Position numbers and translations under genes: made by a program
Assembly (NCBI RefSeq): GCF_014193895.1
Contig: NZ_BLZR01000001.1
Coordinates: 1,550,001 to 1,614,000, forward strand
Origin: Clostridium fungisolvens
GTDB lineage: Bacteria; Bacillota; Clostridia; Clostridiales; Clostridiaceae
Direction: 5' to 3'
DNA: 64,000 nt
The notes under the pieces: generated by a model
What the model saw: the letters and a program-made list of their open reading frames with translations, nothing else
The model's database searches: none
Told to the model about the DNA's origin: nothing
In this document: positions 25,863 to 34,667 of the stretch, piece by piece
Position numbering within the stretch: position 1 is the stretch's first letter
Layout of the letters: each line of letters opens with the position of its first letter

Positions 25863-27275
25863 ATGAAAAGTAAAGTAATCAAAGGAATAGTTGCAGGAAT
25901 AATTGTCATAGCTGTAGGGGTGGGAGGATATTTTGCATATAACACCTTCTTTGCAAAGAAAACTGTAGCTTCAGCTGTGCAATATTATACTGTTTCCGCT
26001 AGAAAAATGAATCTTAATGTTACAGTACAAGGTACTGGTACTGCCTATGCAGCAGTGACAAAACAAGTGACTGCAAATAATACTGGAACGATAAAGGATT
26101 TAAACGTCAAAGTAGGAGACACTGTAACTGCAGGACAAAAGTTATTTGTATCTGATAGTGATACACTAAGAAAAGCAGTAACTACTGCACAGAATAACCT
26201 AGCTAAGCAAAATCTTACTTTAACCAGTGATGAAAGCGCTACAAAAGTTGATGATAATAAGGTTGCAATGGATAAACTAAATATTTCTGATGCTCAAAGT
26301 CAACTAAACGATGCATATACAAACCTTAATAATATGACAGTAAAAGCTCCTATTGGAGGGATTGTTACAGCAGTTAATGCTTCAAACGGTGATAGTAGTC
26401 AATCAGGTGGTTCTGGATCTGGCTCAAGTTCAGGATCTGCTTCAAGTTCTAGTTCATCTAGTTCATCCGGTGGTATATTAACAATAGTTGATATGAGTTC
26501 AATTAAGATTAAGTTATCAGTAGATGAGCTTGATATCGAGAAGGTAAAAGCTGGACAAACAGCTACTGTAAAGTTCGATGCAATAAAGGACAAGTCATTT
26601 GAGGGAACTGTTGAAACAGTTGCAGCTGTAGGAACTACTTCAAATAATGTTACTACTTATGATGTTGTGGTTGGAATAAAAGACCCAACAGGAATTAAGC
26701 TTGGAATGAATGGAAATGTAACTATATCAGTTGAAAGCAAACAAGATGCATTAGTAATACCTGCAGAAGCATTAGTTGATAATAACGGACAAAAGTTTGT
26801 AAGAGTTGAAAGTACTAGCACTGCAACTAGTGGACAAAGCAACAGCAACAATAGTACAAGCAATTCAAATCAACAATCTCAAGGAACTAACACTCAAAAT
26901 TCTAATAGTAATGGTAATTCCACTAACGGAAAAAATTCAAATGGTGGATATGGTCAAAGAAATTCACAAGGATACGGAAATGGAAGTAATGGAACAAGAG
27001 GTATGTCAACTACTGCAAGCAGTGGAAGATTAATAGCAGTTAAAACAGGAATGGAAACAGAAAACTATGTTGAGATTACTGACGGAGTTACAGAAGGAGA
27101 AAAAGTTCTAGTTCAATTACCACAAACAACAACTACAACAAACAATAATAGAAGTGGTCAAAATTCAGGCTTTGGAGGCTTCGGTGGCAACATGGGAGGC
27201 TTCGGTGGCAACGCAGGAGGCGGACAAGGATATCAAAGAAATAATAATGGCAGTAGTAGTGGTGGTAGAAACTAG
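25863..27275 (+). CDS. MacA/HlyD-like efflux adaptor
   Basis: Membrane-anchored adaptor of 470 residues with an N-terminal TM (about 7-27), a biotinyl-lipoyl-like half motif (GTIKDLNVKVGDTVTAGQ), a very short helical hairpin and beta-barrel domains. It should work with the MacB-type ABC transporter encoded next. Two features are odd. A Ser/Gly-rich tract (about residues 178-205) sits exactly where the second lipoyl half resumes. A long Ser/Asn/Gln/Gly-rich segment (about 318-385) and a Gly-rich tail are also present. In a Gram-positive cell there is no outer membrane, so these low-complexity parts may span the cell wall. Confidence 0.85.
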   Translation: MKSKVIKGIVAGIIVIAVGVGGYFAYNTFFAKKTVASAVQYYTVSARKMNLNVTVQGTGTAYAAVTKQVTANNTGTIKDLNVKVGDTVTAGQKLFVSDSDTLRKAVTTAQNNLAKQNLTLTSDESATKVDDNKVAMDKLNISDAQSQLNDAYTNLNNMTVKAPIGGIVTAVNASNGDSSQSGGSGSGSSSGSASSSSSSSSSGGILTIVDMSSIKIKLSVDELDIEKVKAGQTATVKFDAIKDKSFEGTVETVAAVGTTSNNVTTYDVVVGIKDPTGIKLGMNGNVTISVESKQDALVIPAEALVDNNGQKFVRVESTSTATSGQSNSNNSTSNSNQQSQGTNTQNSNSNGNSTNGKNSNGGYGQRNSQGYGNGSNGTRGMSTTASSGRLIAVKTGMETENYVEITDGVTEGEKVLVQLPQTTTTTNNNRSGQNSGFGGFGGNMGGFGGNAGGGQGYQRNNNGSSSGGRN

Positions 27276-27300
27276 TATAAATAAGTGAGGTATTCAATTT

Positions 27301-28014
27301 ATGGAAGAGAATTTAAATAAAGAGATAATAAAAATGACCGGGATAGAAAAGGTATATAAAATGGGCAGTAATACCTTCAAGGCTCTTAGTAATGTAAATT
27401 TAACTATTTCAAAGGGAGAATACGTAGCTATAGTAGGACCATCTGGTGCAGGAAAGTCTACTCTTATGAATTTAATAGGATGTTTAGATCAACCTACCTC
27501 TGGAGAATACATTTTAGACGGATTGGATACAAAATGCAATGATAATAAGCTGGCAGAAATAAGAAACAAGAAAATCGGCTTTATTTTTCAAAATTATAAT
27601 CTTCTTCCTAAGTTAAATATATATGAAAATGTTGAATTGCCACTATTATATCTAGGATATCCAAACGGAAAAACAAAAGAAAAAGTAAGAGAAGCCATTG
27701 AAAAGGTTGGTCTTACAAGTCATTTAAAACACAAGCCATCTGAGCTTTCTGGAGGACAAATGCAAAGAGTTGCAATTGCTAGAGCATTAGTTACAGAACC
27801 ACAGATGATTCTTGCTGATGAACCTACTGGAGCTCTTGATAGCAAAACTGGAAAAGAAGTACTTAAGATGTTAACTGATCTTAATAATGAAGGTAATACC
27901 ATTGTCATGATTACCCATGATAAAGAAATCGCAGCACATGCAAAGAGAATTATAACAGTTATGGATGGAATGATAACCTCTGATACGCTCAATGATAGTG
28001 AGGTGAGAGCATGA
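27301..28014 (+). CDS. MacB/LolD-type ABC transporter ATPase
   Basis: A 237-residue ATPase of the MacB/LolD/FtsE group. Walker A GPSGAGKST (about 43-51), Q-loop FIFQNYNLLP, signature LSGGQMQRVAIARAL, Walker B ILADEPTGALD and the H-loop MITHD are all intact. It powers the permease encoded next, whose start codon overlaps its stop by four bases. Together with the adaptor it forms a MacAB-like tripartite pump, in Gram-positives usually linked to export of antimicrobial peptides or lipids. Confidence 0.93.
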   Translation: MEENLNKEIIKMTGIEKVYKMGSNTFKALSNVNLTISKGEYVAIVGPSGAGKSTLMNLIGCLDQPTSGEYILDGLDTKCNDNKLAEIRNKKIGFIFQNYNLLPKLNIYENVELPLLYLGYPNGKTKEKVREAIEKVGLTSHLKHKPSELSGGQMQRVAIARALVTEPQMILADEPTGALDSKTGKEVLKMLTDLNNEGNTIVMITHDKEIAAHAKRIITVMDGMITSDTLNDSEVRA

Positions 28015-29207
28015 AACTAACAAAGCTTATAAAGATTGCTTTGACTTCAGTTTGGCAAAATAAGATTAGATCCTTTCTTACAATGCTGGGGATAATAATA
28101 GGTATCTCTTCAGTTATTATACTGGTAGGAATGGGACAAGGAACCCAAAAGCAAGTAAGTGATCAAATAGAAAAACTAGGAACTAATCTTATAACTGTAA
28201 GTATAACAGGTAATAGAACGCCAACAATTTCAGAAATCGAATTGGCTGATTTAAAGACTAAACCTGGAATAAAGGAGATTGCTCCTCAGATTTCAAGCAG
28301 TGTAAATGTAAAGAATGGCGATGTCTCAAGCACAACCTCACTTGAAGGGTCAACTCCCAATTATGCTGAAATAAGAAAACTTTCAGTTAGTGCAGGTAGA
28401 TTTATAGAACAAAGAGATATTGATAATAGGTATAATGTTCTTGTAATAGGAAGCGAAACTGCTCAGACTCTTTTCAGTACTACAAATGTTGTTGGTAAGA
28501 CTATGTATGTGAATGGTATTGAGTTTACAATAGTAGGAGTGCTACAATCTGAAGGAACCTCTGCAGCTGGTTCTAGTGATGATAGAATAATAGTTCCATT
28601 AACAACTGGTGAAAGATTATTAAAGAGTGCAAATCCAAAGACTTTCTATATAGAAGCAGAAAGTAAGGAAAAAGTTGACACAGCTATGGCATACTTGCAA
28701 TTGTTCTTAAACAAAAAATATAAGTTAAATAGCTCAACAAGCAACAGTAATACTACAAGAAATTACTACAGAATTATGAACCAAACAAGTATATTAGATA
28801 CTGCAAACTCAACAAATAAGAGTTTAACTACAATGCTTGCTGGAATAGCAGCAATATCTCTTGTAGTTGGTGGTATTGGTATCATGAACATAATGCTTGT
28901 ATCAGTAATTGAAAGAACTAGAGAAATTGGTACTAGAAAAGCTATTGGTGCTAAAAGAAGGACAATACTTCTACAATTCCTTATCGAAGCAGCAAGTGTA
29001 AGTGGATTCGGTGGAATACTAGGGGTACTTGTAGGGTATTTAGGTGGTTATGTTGCGGAAAGATTCTTCTCAACTACAGTGTTGATTTCTAATAATATTG
29101 TAATTGCTGCATTTGTTTTTTCATTAGCAGTAGGTATAATATTCGGAATTTACCCAGCAAGTAAAGCATCTAAGTTAAATCCAATTGAAGCTTTAAGATT
29201 TGAATAA
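28011..29207 (+). CDS. MacB-type ABC transporter permease
   Basis: A 398-residue permease with the MacB topology: TM1 at about 20-42 (ending GMGQGTQ), a large extracellular domain (about 45-265) and three C-terminal TMs making an FtsX domain. The ISERTREIGTRKAIGA-type coupling helix is seen as VIERTREIGTRKAIGAKRR. The C-terminus GIYPASKASKLNPIEALR is diagnostic. It overlaps the ATPase gene by four bases and is the last gene of the efflux operon. Confidence 0.93.
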   Translation: MKLTKLIKIALTSVWQNKIRSFLTMLGIIIGISSVIILVGMGQGTQKQVSDQIEKLGTNLITVSITGNRTPTISEIELADLKTKPGIKEIAPQISSSVNVKNGDVSSTTSLEGSTPNYAEIRKLSVSAGRFIEQRDIDNRYNVLVIGSETAQTLFSTTNVVGKTMYVNGIEFTIVGVLQSEGTSAAGSSDDRIIVPLTTGERLLKSANPKTFYIEAESKEKVDTAMAYLQLFLNKKYKLNSSTSNSNTTRNYYRIMNQTSILDTANSTNKSLTTMLAGIAAISLVVGGIGIMNIMLVSVIERTREIGTRKAIGAKRRTILLQFLIEAASVSGFGGILGVLVGYLGGYVAERFFSTTVLISNNIVIAAFVFSLAVGIIFGIYPASKASKLNPIEALRFE

Positions 29208-29255
29208 TAATATGAGGAGCAAGTTGCAAAATGCATAGAAGCTCTTTATAAAAAC

Positions 29256-29305
29256 AAAAGCCATGCATGATAAAGAAAATAAAATTCTTTATATGCATGG
29301 CTTTT
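29256..29305 (+). terminator. Efflux operon terminator
   Basis: A stem of about 21 bp with a single bulged base pairs AAAAGCCATGCAT-type sequence (from 29256) with its complement ending GGCTTTT at 29305. Confidence 0.85.
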
Positions 29306-29458
29306 ATTCATGACATTTTATAAATATCCTGTATGTAACAGTCACTTTTTATATTTGAAATAAATGAGAGTTGTGTTACTATTATATAGTAAGTGAAAAT
29401 TGTATATTTGATAATAGGATTATTTTAAATTTGTATTTGAAGAAAGAAGGCAAGCACA

Positions 29459-29746
29459 ATGATAAAAGTTGTAGCAAAACACTACGTATTTTCAGACAAG
29501 ATTGAAGAAGTAATAGAGTTATCTAAAGAATTAGTGGCAGCCACAGTAAAAGAAGAAGGTTGCATAAGTTATGGGATGTATCAAGACGTGAAGGATAGTA
29601 CAATACTTACAATGCTTGAAGAATGGGAAAGTGTAGAGGCTTTGAAGAAACATAGTGAATCAGAACATTTCAAAACTTTGGTGCCTAAAATGGCAAGGTT
29701 TATGGAAAAGCCAACTGAGATGAATGTCTATAGTAAGGTAATTTAA
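29459..29746 (+). CDS. Antibiotic biosynthesis monooxygenase (ABM) domain protein
   Basis: A 95-residue dimeric ferredoxin-like fold protein. EEGCISYGMYQDVKD and LEEWESVEALKKHSESEHF are the conserved ABM segments, with the His and Trp pattern of the YgiN-like group. Members act as quinol monooxygenases, heme-degrading enzymes or signalling proteins, and sequence alone does not separate these. It is a single gene with a GAAGG ribosome binding site, read toward a terminator shared with the convergent minus-strand gene. Confidence 0.82.
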   Translation: MIKVVAKHYVFSDKIEEVIELSKELVAATVKEEGCISYGMYQDVKDSTILTMLEEWESVEALKKHSESEHFKTLVPKMARFMEKPTEMNVYSKVI

Positions 29747-29770
29747 TAGAAATGAATCCTATATAATAAG

Positions 29771-29810
29771 AAACAACCTAAAGTTATGCTTTCATAATTT
29801 TAGGTTGTTT
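29771..29810. terminator. Bidirectional terminator between convergent genes
   Basis: AAACAACCTAAA (29771-29782) pairs with TTTAGGTTGTTT (29799-29810), and inner bases TTATG/CATAA extend the stem. It serves the ABM gene and the minus-strand gene, whose stop codon (29800-29802) lies inside the right arm. Confidence 0.78.
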
Positions 29811-30243
29811 CAATATATTTTGATAAAATCTCTTCTAAATTTTTGTTGCGTATAGAAAACATGCTCCCATTATAACTAAGTTGAAAGATGTCACCTCCAC
29901 AATATTCAAAATAACGTTTGGAGCTATTACTGTACGTTATTTCTATAGAAATACTATCATCAAGCATCCCTTGCCAATTGCTTTTATAAAAAGTAGAGTT
30001 AGACAAAGTCAGCATAAAATTATCTTTATCTTTTCCGATAAACTCTATCTCCCTTCCATTAAGACCTCCAGTATAAAAGCTGACCTTCGAAATTTCATCA
30101 CTTTTAAACTCTTTCTTTTTTTGAGTCCACTGAATTCTAGCTACAGTATTATGGGCTAAATCTGAATTCCATAGTATGACTGCTAAAATAGAAAAGAGAA
30201 ATATTAATATAATGAATTTAGATGTAAACTTATTTGATTTCAT
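29800..30243 (-). CDS. Membrane-anchored protein of unknown function
   Basis: A 147-residue protein with one N-terminal hydrophobic segment (about residues 10-26) and a basic start, so probably anchored with the rest outside the cell. The external part is beta-rich and includes YFEYCGGDIFQLSY. I recognise no family. It lies 51 bases downstream of the minus-strand TPR-like gene and may be cotranscribed with it. Its length, an N-terminal anchor and lack of homology to neighbours are all that can be said. Confidence 0.65.
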   Translation of the reverse strand: MKSNKFTSKFIILIFLFSILAVILWNSDLAHNTVARIQWTQKKKEFKSDEISKVSFYTGGLNGREIEFIGKDKDNFMLTLSNSTFYKSNWQGMLDDSISIEITYSNSSKRYFEYCGGDIFQLSYNGSMFSIRNKNLEEILSKYIETT

Positions 30244-30294
30244 AAAACACTCCTTAGTAATTATCTCATTTTGTTTACTTAAAGTGATTTAACA

Positions 30295-31107
30295 TTAATC
30301 GCTAAATGATTGCAGTTCTTTTAGTGTTTTTTCAGTTTCAGAAAGGACAATAGGAAGTAGTTTTTGAGAAATATTGTAGTTTAACAAGAGTTTTGCTTCA
30401 GCTAATCTATTTGTTTGAATATAGATTCTTGCTAAATATAGATTTGAGGATGCTATCAAATGATTGTTTGCAATAGCTTGTACTTTCGATTTTTCAAAAA
30501 GTTCTTCACTTTCAGATAAGTTTCCTTTTAAATATTCTAATAATCCTTTTGTATTTAACAATGAGGCAGTGTAATGAATGTTTTTTAGAGTTTTATTTAT
30601 AAAACGTTCACCAGTAGAAAATGTTTTAAGTGCAGCTTTAAGATTTCCTAATTCGCAGTAATAAAAAGTAAGGTTGTTATAGTATAATCCTTTAATTGTT
30701 GAAGAGGCGTCTTTCACATTTAGGTTTAGCATGTAATCAATAGCTTTTTGATATTGTCCATTAGAACTATATCCTAGAGGTAGGTTTAGGGCCCAATATA
30801 GCTTAATTGACTTGTTTTTTGTCTTATTAATTATAACTTGAGTCTCGTTAATATACCTTTCTAAATCAAAATCTTCATTTAATGATTTTATTAGCCTTCT
30901 CATCTCTTTTGAAGATTTCCTAAAACTTAAAATTATATAAGTTATTCTAGATATGGTTAAAAGAACTATAAAAAGTATTGATATAGTTTTAAGTATATCA
31001 ATATGTTCTTCGGCTGCAAATGCAAAAACTATTCCAATTATGAGGCCGATTCCTAAACCAATTAGTATAGAGATTATAATTTTTTTGAAAAATGCTTTCA
31101 GATTCAT
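30295..31107 (-). CDS. Membrane protein with TPR-like repeats
   Basis: A 270-residue protein with two N-terminal TM segments (about 8-31 and 38-60) followed by helical repeats. Segments such as YSSNGQYQKAIDYM, YCELGNLKAALKTF, YLKGNLSESEELFEKS and YIQTNRLAEAKLLL show the TPR pattern of a small residue, tyrosine and acidic or basic helices in about four repeats. It probably is a cytoplasmic protein-binding platform tethered to the membrane. GAGGGGGGAA precedes the ATG. No specific partner can be named. Confidence 0.72.
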   Translation of the reverse strand: MNLKAFFKKIIISILIGLGIGLIIGIVFAFAAEEHIDILKTISILFIVLLTISRITYIILSFRKSSKEMRRLIKSLNEDFDLERYINETQVIINKTKNKSIKLYWALNLPLGYSSNGQYQKAIDYMLNLNVKDASSTIKGLYYNNLTFYYCELGNLKAALKTFSTGERFINKTLKNIHYTASLLNTKGLLEYLKGNLSESEELFEKSKVQAIANNHLIASSNLYLARIYIQTNRLAEAKLLLNYNISQKLLPIVLSETEKTLKELQSFSD

Positions 31108-31438
31108 AAATTCCCCCCTCTTATGTTGTTGTAATTTACCACCTTAATTATAAAACATAGAGTTATATCCTTCAATTATAATATATAGTTAAGTATTACT
31201 TAGATTAGTATTTATAAGCACTTTATATATTTAACGTATTTAGTCCTCAATGTTCCAGAAATATTTGTAGAAATAGTTATGAGAAATTACTTATTGTGAT
31301 ATAATTTCCATTAGTTGGGTTGAAAAAATACATATGCAAAATAATTAATAGTAGAAAAGGAAAATGTTAAATTAGAAACTGCAAAAAGCATTGATGAGTT
31401 TAACAGTAATATTATGAAGGATAAAAGGGGCAATAAGT
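31108..31438 (+). promoter_or_regulatory. Divergent intergenic region with extended -10 promoter
   Basis: This 331-base AT-rich gap separates the minus-strand pair from the lipoprotein gene. On the + strand an extended -10 (TGATATAAT, TATAAT at 31300-31305) can drive the lipoprotein gene with only a poor -35. On the minus strand an ATTATA at 31175-31180 could be the -10 for the TPR-like gene. Nothing else is recognised. Confidence 0.4.
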
Positions 31439-32551
31439 ATGAAAAAAGTAATAATATATTTTTCTATATTATGTTTAGCTTTAGTAAGTTTGGTAGGATG
31501 TAAAAGTGGTAAGGAAAGTACCACTTTTGTATCTAGTGGGGTTGTAGCAACTAGTATAAAGGAAAGTGGGACATGCAATGTTAGTGTAGAGCCTAAGATA
31601 GAATTACTTCAAGTGGTTCAGTATCTAGCTGGGGATCAAAGTATAAAAAGAGAAAAATTAAGTTATGACTATGAAAGTTATAGTGAAGATATCAAAGTAT
31701 ATTTTTCTAAATATGATAAAGAACCTGTTGTAAATCTGTATAAAAAAATGATGATGAATGGATTTTCATTCAGTACACCTCCAAGTGTTATGTTGTATGT
31801 GGATGACAACCTAAATCGCATACAAGGTCTGGATATACCTAATGAATATAATTCTGACGCAGGTAATGAAGAAAATATAATAAAATTCTACAAACTGTTA
31901 GCTGAGTTTAGAAAGAAAACTAAATTTGATGAATTTTATATACAGCATAAAGCTTATTATACAGGCTTAGTTTCAAAGGTTAAAGAAAAGCTAGATAAGT
32001 CTGGATGTATAGATAAAATAATTAAGTATTATGGATATAAGCAAAACAGCTATAATTTTATAATTGAATCACTATCAGTAGGTGGGTATGCAGCAAGAGT
32101 ACCTTCGCAAAACGGAAAGTTTGATTTGTATGATTTTATGGTAATACCTAATAATGATGAAGAGTTTTTTCAAATGATAGTTCATGAATTTGGACATAGT
32201 TATGTAAATCCTTTAACTGAAAAGAATATAAACGAAATAAATCGGTATGATAATCTATTTACTCCAATAAAACAAGCAATGGCTAATCAGCAGTATGGAC
32301 AATGGCAATACTGTGTAAATGAGCATATCGTAAGATCAGTAGCATATAGAAATTTATATTTTTACTTTGGAAAAAATGCAAGTGAGTACTATATAAACCT
32401 AGACACTTCTAAGAATTTCATTTACATAAATGCAATTACTGAGAAACTAAAAGAATATGAAAATAACAGAGATAAATATACTACTTTTGATGACTTTTAC
32501 CCAAAACTAATTGAAGTTTTTAAGGAGTTATCAGAGAAACAAAAAGGCTAA
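31439..32551 (+). CDS. DUF4932 metalloprotease-like lipoprotein
   Basis: A 370-residue secreted lipoprotein. The signal ends in a lipobox (SLVGC, Cys near residue 21). The core matches DUF4932: HEFGH near residue 247 supplies the zinc-binding HEXXH glutamate and histidines, and NEHIVRSVAYR about 45 residues later could give the third ligand. It probably is a surface metallopeptidase; its substrate is unknown. It is flanked by the AraC regulator gene 80 bases downstream. AAAGGGG serves as ribosome binding site. Confidence 0.75.
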   Translation: MKKVIIYFSILCLALVSLVGCKSGKESTTFVSSGVVATSIKESGTCNVSVEPKIELLQVVQYLAGDQSIKREKLSYDYESYSEDIKVYFSKYDKEPVVNLYKKMMMNGFSFSTPPSVMLYVDDNLNRIQGLDIPNEYNSDAGNEENIIKFYKLLAEFRKKTKFDEFYIQHKAYYTGLVSKVKEKLDKSGCIDKIIKYYGYKQNSYNFIIESLSVGGYAARVPSQNGKFDLYDFMVIPNNDEEFFQMIVHEFGHSYVNPLTEKNINEINRYDNLFTPIKQAMANQQYGQWQYCVNEHIVRSVAYRNLYFYFGKNASEYYINLDTSKNFIYINAITEKLKEYENNRDKYTTFDDFYPKLIEVFKELSEKQKG

Positions 32552-32631
32552 TGCTATGCATGAAAGATTGACAATACAGGTCAAGTAAGGGGGACTAATT
32601 CCATGATATCCTTATTTCAGGAGGTGAGAGC

Positions 32632-33540
32632 ATGGAAAGTTTGGAAAAGAAAAATGCTGTTGCTCGTATGGTAAATTATATTGAAGAACATATTAATGAA
32701 CCAATTACATTAAATATGCTGGCAAAAGAAGCTCAATATTCAGTTTGGTATTCTGCTCGAATATTTAAAGAAATCATTGGTAAGTCGCCTTTTGATTATA
32801 TCAGAGTGGCTAGATTGTCAAAGGCCGCATTAAAGTTAAGAGACAAAGAAAATAGAATTACTGATGTGGCATTTGATTTTGTATTTGATTCTCATGAAGG
32901 GTTTACAAGAGCTTTTTCTAAACAGTTCGGAATTACTCCAAGTAATTACTGCAATAAGCAACCATTAATAAAGTTCTTTATACCAAACAATATCCGTGGG
33001 AACTACCTTAAATTTGAAAGAGGGGTGAATATAATGTCTGAAAATCAAAGTGCAAATACTGTTTTTGTTCAAGTAGTTGACCGTCCAGAGAGAAAGGTAA
33101 TACTAAAGAGAGGTATTAAAGCTACTCACTATTTTGAGTATTGTGAAGAAGTAGGTTGTGAAGTGTGGGATGTACTTTGTGGAATAAAAGAGGCTTTGTA
33201 TGAACCTATTGGAATGTGGCTACCTAAGAGTTTGCAGAAGGTTAGTACTTCAGAATATTGCCAGGGAGTTGAAGTGCCAATTACGTATTCAGGTGAAATA
33301 CCAGAAGGATTCGATTTGATAGAACTACAACCATGTAAAATGATGGTTTTTCAAGGAAATCCTTATGATGATGAAAATTTTGGTGAAGAAATAGGTAAGC
33401 TGTGGGATACAATGAAAAAATATGACCCTAAGGTATATGGCTTTCAATGGGCTGACGAAGAGACACCAAGATTTCAGCTTGCACCAATGGGCTATAGGGG
33501 TTATATAGAAGCACGTCCAGTTAGACAATTAAATCTATAA
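32632..33540 (+). CDS. AraC family regulator with GyrI-like effector domain
   Basis: A 302-residue regulator. The N-terminal AraC DNA-binding region (about 8-107) has two helix-turn-helix units, with DVAFDFVFDSHEGFTRAFSKQFGITPSNY as the second. The C-terminal part (about 140-300) is a GyrI-like/effector-binding domain with VYGFQWADEE and YIEARPVR. This architecture resembles the Rob/SoxS-type multidrug-binding regulators such as BmrR-like domains. The ligand is unknown. CAGGAGGTGAGAG precedes the ATG. Confidence 0.88.
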   Translation: MESLEKKNAVARMVNYIEEHINEPITLNMLAKEAQYSVWYSARIFKEIIGKSPFDYIRVARLSKAALKLRDKENRITDVAFDFVFDSHEGFTRAFSKQFGITPSNYCNKQPLIKFFIPNNIRGNYLKFERGVNIMSENQSANTVFVQVVDRPERKVILKRGIKATHYFEYCEEVGCEVWDVLCGIKEALYEPIGMWLPKSLQKVSTSEYCQGVEVPITYSGEIPEGFDLIELQPCKMMVFQGNPYDDENFGEEIGKLWDTMKKYDPKVYGFQWADEETPRFQLAPMGYRGYIEARPVRQLNL

Positions 33541-33548
33541 TAAGTTTG

Positions 33549-33582
33549 AAGCTCTATATTTTGTGAATATAGGGCTTTTTGT
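33549..33582 (+). terminator. Terminator after the AraC-GyrI gene
   Basis: AAGCTCTATATT (33549-33560) pairs with AATATAGGGCTT (33566-33577) with one wobble, followed by TTT. Confidence 0.82.
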
Positions 33583-33611
33583 CTTAGTAAGATTAATAAG
33601 TGTCCAAAATA

Positions 33612-33706
33612 GATGAACCACTTCATAATTAAACTTGTATTTTCAAATTCTCCTCTCAGAACCCAGAGGAGTTTTGAAAATAGATTTCAGATTGAAGTGT
33701 TTCATC
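33612..33706 (+). repeat. Hairpin repeat element, copy A
   Basis: A 95-base imperfect palindrome. The outer arms GATGAACCACTTCA (33612-33625) and TGAAGTGTTTCATC (33693-33706) pair at 13 of 14 positions. Inside, ATTTTCAAA pairs with a TTTGAAAAT-like arm and CTCCTCT pairs with AGAGGAG around a loop containing ACCC. A second copy is at 37664-37754 with the same arrangement and matching loop. It looks like a small non-autonomous repeat; no transposase is present. Confidence 0.7.
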
Positions 33707-33826
33707 TTTGTAAAAAGCAATTTGATGTTAAGCTTTAATTACATAAAAGTCGCTATGATCATGATATAATTAAAATAAACGGATATGTATTTAATTTAAA
33801 TTAGAGTTATAAAATGGAGGACATAT

Positions 33827-34345
33827 ATGAAAGATGTATGTTTAGTACTACCGAGCAAAGATTATGAAAAGAGCTTCCAAGAATATGCGATTTCTTATAA
33901 AAATACAGAGGACAACTACTATTTTGAAAAATATAAGCACGCAATAGAAAATTTTCACGAGTATTTAGAAGGATTGTATAAGCTTTCTGAAGGTATAGGC
34001 GTACCTGAGGATTCGGTTAGAACTACAAATTATTGGCTAGTAGATAATAATAATGTTGTTGGGGTAGTTAGATTGAGACATGAGGAAATAAAGGGAGCAG
34101 GACATATAGGATATGATATATCCCCTTGTTATAGAAAAAAAGGTTACGGTTCAGAAATATTAAGACAAGCCATTGAAAAGGCAAGAGAAATAGGAATAGA
34201 AGAGCCAATAGTCACTTGTAATATAAATAATTTGGGATCAAAAAAAATTATAGAGAAGAATAATGGATTATTACTCGGGATAGTTATTGATGAAGAAGAA
34301 AATGAAGAGTTATATGAATATAAAATTTTATCAAGAAAAGTATGA
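33827..34345 (+). CDS. GNAT family N-acetyltransferase
   Basis: A 172-residue acetyltransferase with the GNAT core: VVGVVRLRHE (strand 4), then SPCYRKKGYGSEILRQAIEKA, the acetyl-CoA pyrophosphate loop R/Q-x-x-G-x-G/A, and VTCNINNLGSKKIIEKN. The substrate is not predictable. An extended -10 (TGATATAAT ending 33770) lies upstream and GGAGG precedes the ATG. A short open frame with a foreign-looking domain fragment overlaps its end. Confidence 0.85.
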   Translation: MKDVCLVLPSKDYEKSFQEYAISYKNTEDNYYFEKYKHAIENFHEYLEGLYKLSEGIGVPEDSVRTTNYWLVDNNNVVGVVRLRHEEIKGAGHIGYDISPCYRKKGYGSEILRQAIEKAREIGIEEPIVTCNINNLGSKKIIEKNNGLLLGIVIDEEENEELYEYKILSRKV

Positions 34346-34466
34346 TTCCAAGATTATAAAAACCGGAGGAATAGTTGTTACTGGAGCAGTAGAACAACTT
34401 AAAGCATTGAGCAATAATCCACATATAAAAGCAAGTACTTTTGGAGTAATAGCAGATAAATACTAA
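34314..34466 (+). pseudogene. 3' fragment of a sigma-factor-regulator-like gene
   Basis: A 50-residue open frame starts within the GNAT gene in another frame and ends at TAA 34464-34466. Its residues 17-50, including GGIVVTGAVEQLKALSNN and ending STFGVIADKY, resemble my memory of the Sigma_reg_C domain at the C-terminus of anti-sigma factors. Nothing upstream in this frame looks like the rest of such a protein, so it is best read as a decayed or recombined 3' remnant. Confidence 0.4.
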
Positions 34467-34667
34467 TTCCATAAATCTAAAAAAATATACCAAAATCTGA
34501 AGAATGGTGTATTTTAAAATTATTTCTAGAGAGTATCATTAAATATGGGTAGCTTTAAGTCTAAAACTATTTTTAAAACACTGCAGATTTTTAATAGTGT
34601 ATTAAAATATAAATTTAAGTATGAAGGGGTCATATATAGAATATTAGATTTAACAGGAGGATGATTT

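Noticed and set aside
26806..27033. Second frame within the adaptor's Asn/Gln-rich tract
   Set aside because: It is explained by the repeated codons of the real gene and has no start context.
29881..30159. Plus-strand open frame opposite the minus-strand membrane protein
   Set aside because: The minus frame has a signal-anchor, a terminator and a start with a neighbour upstream. The plus frame has no ribosome binding site.
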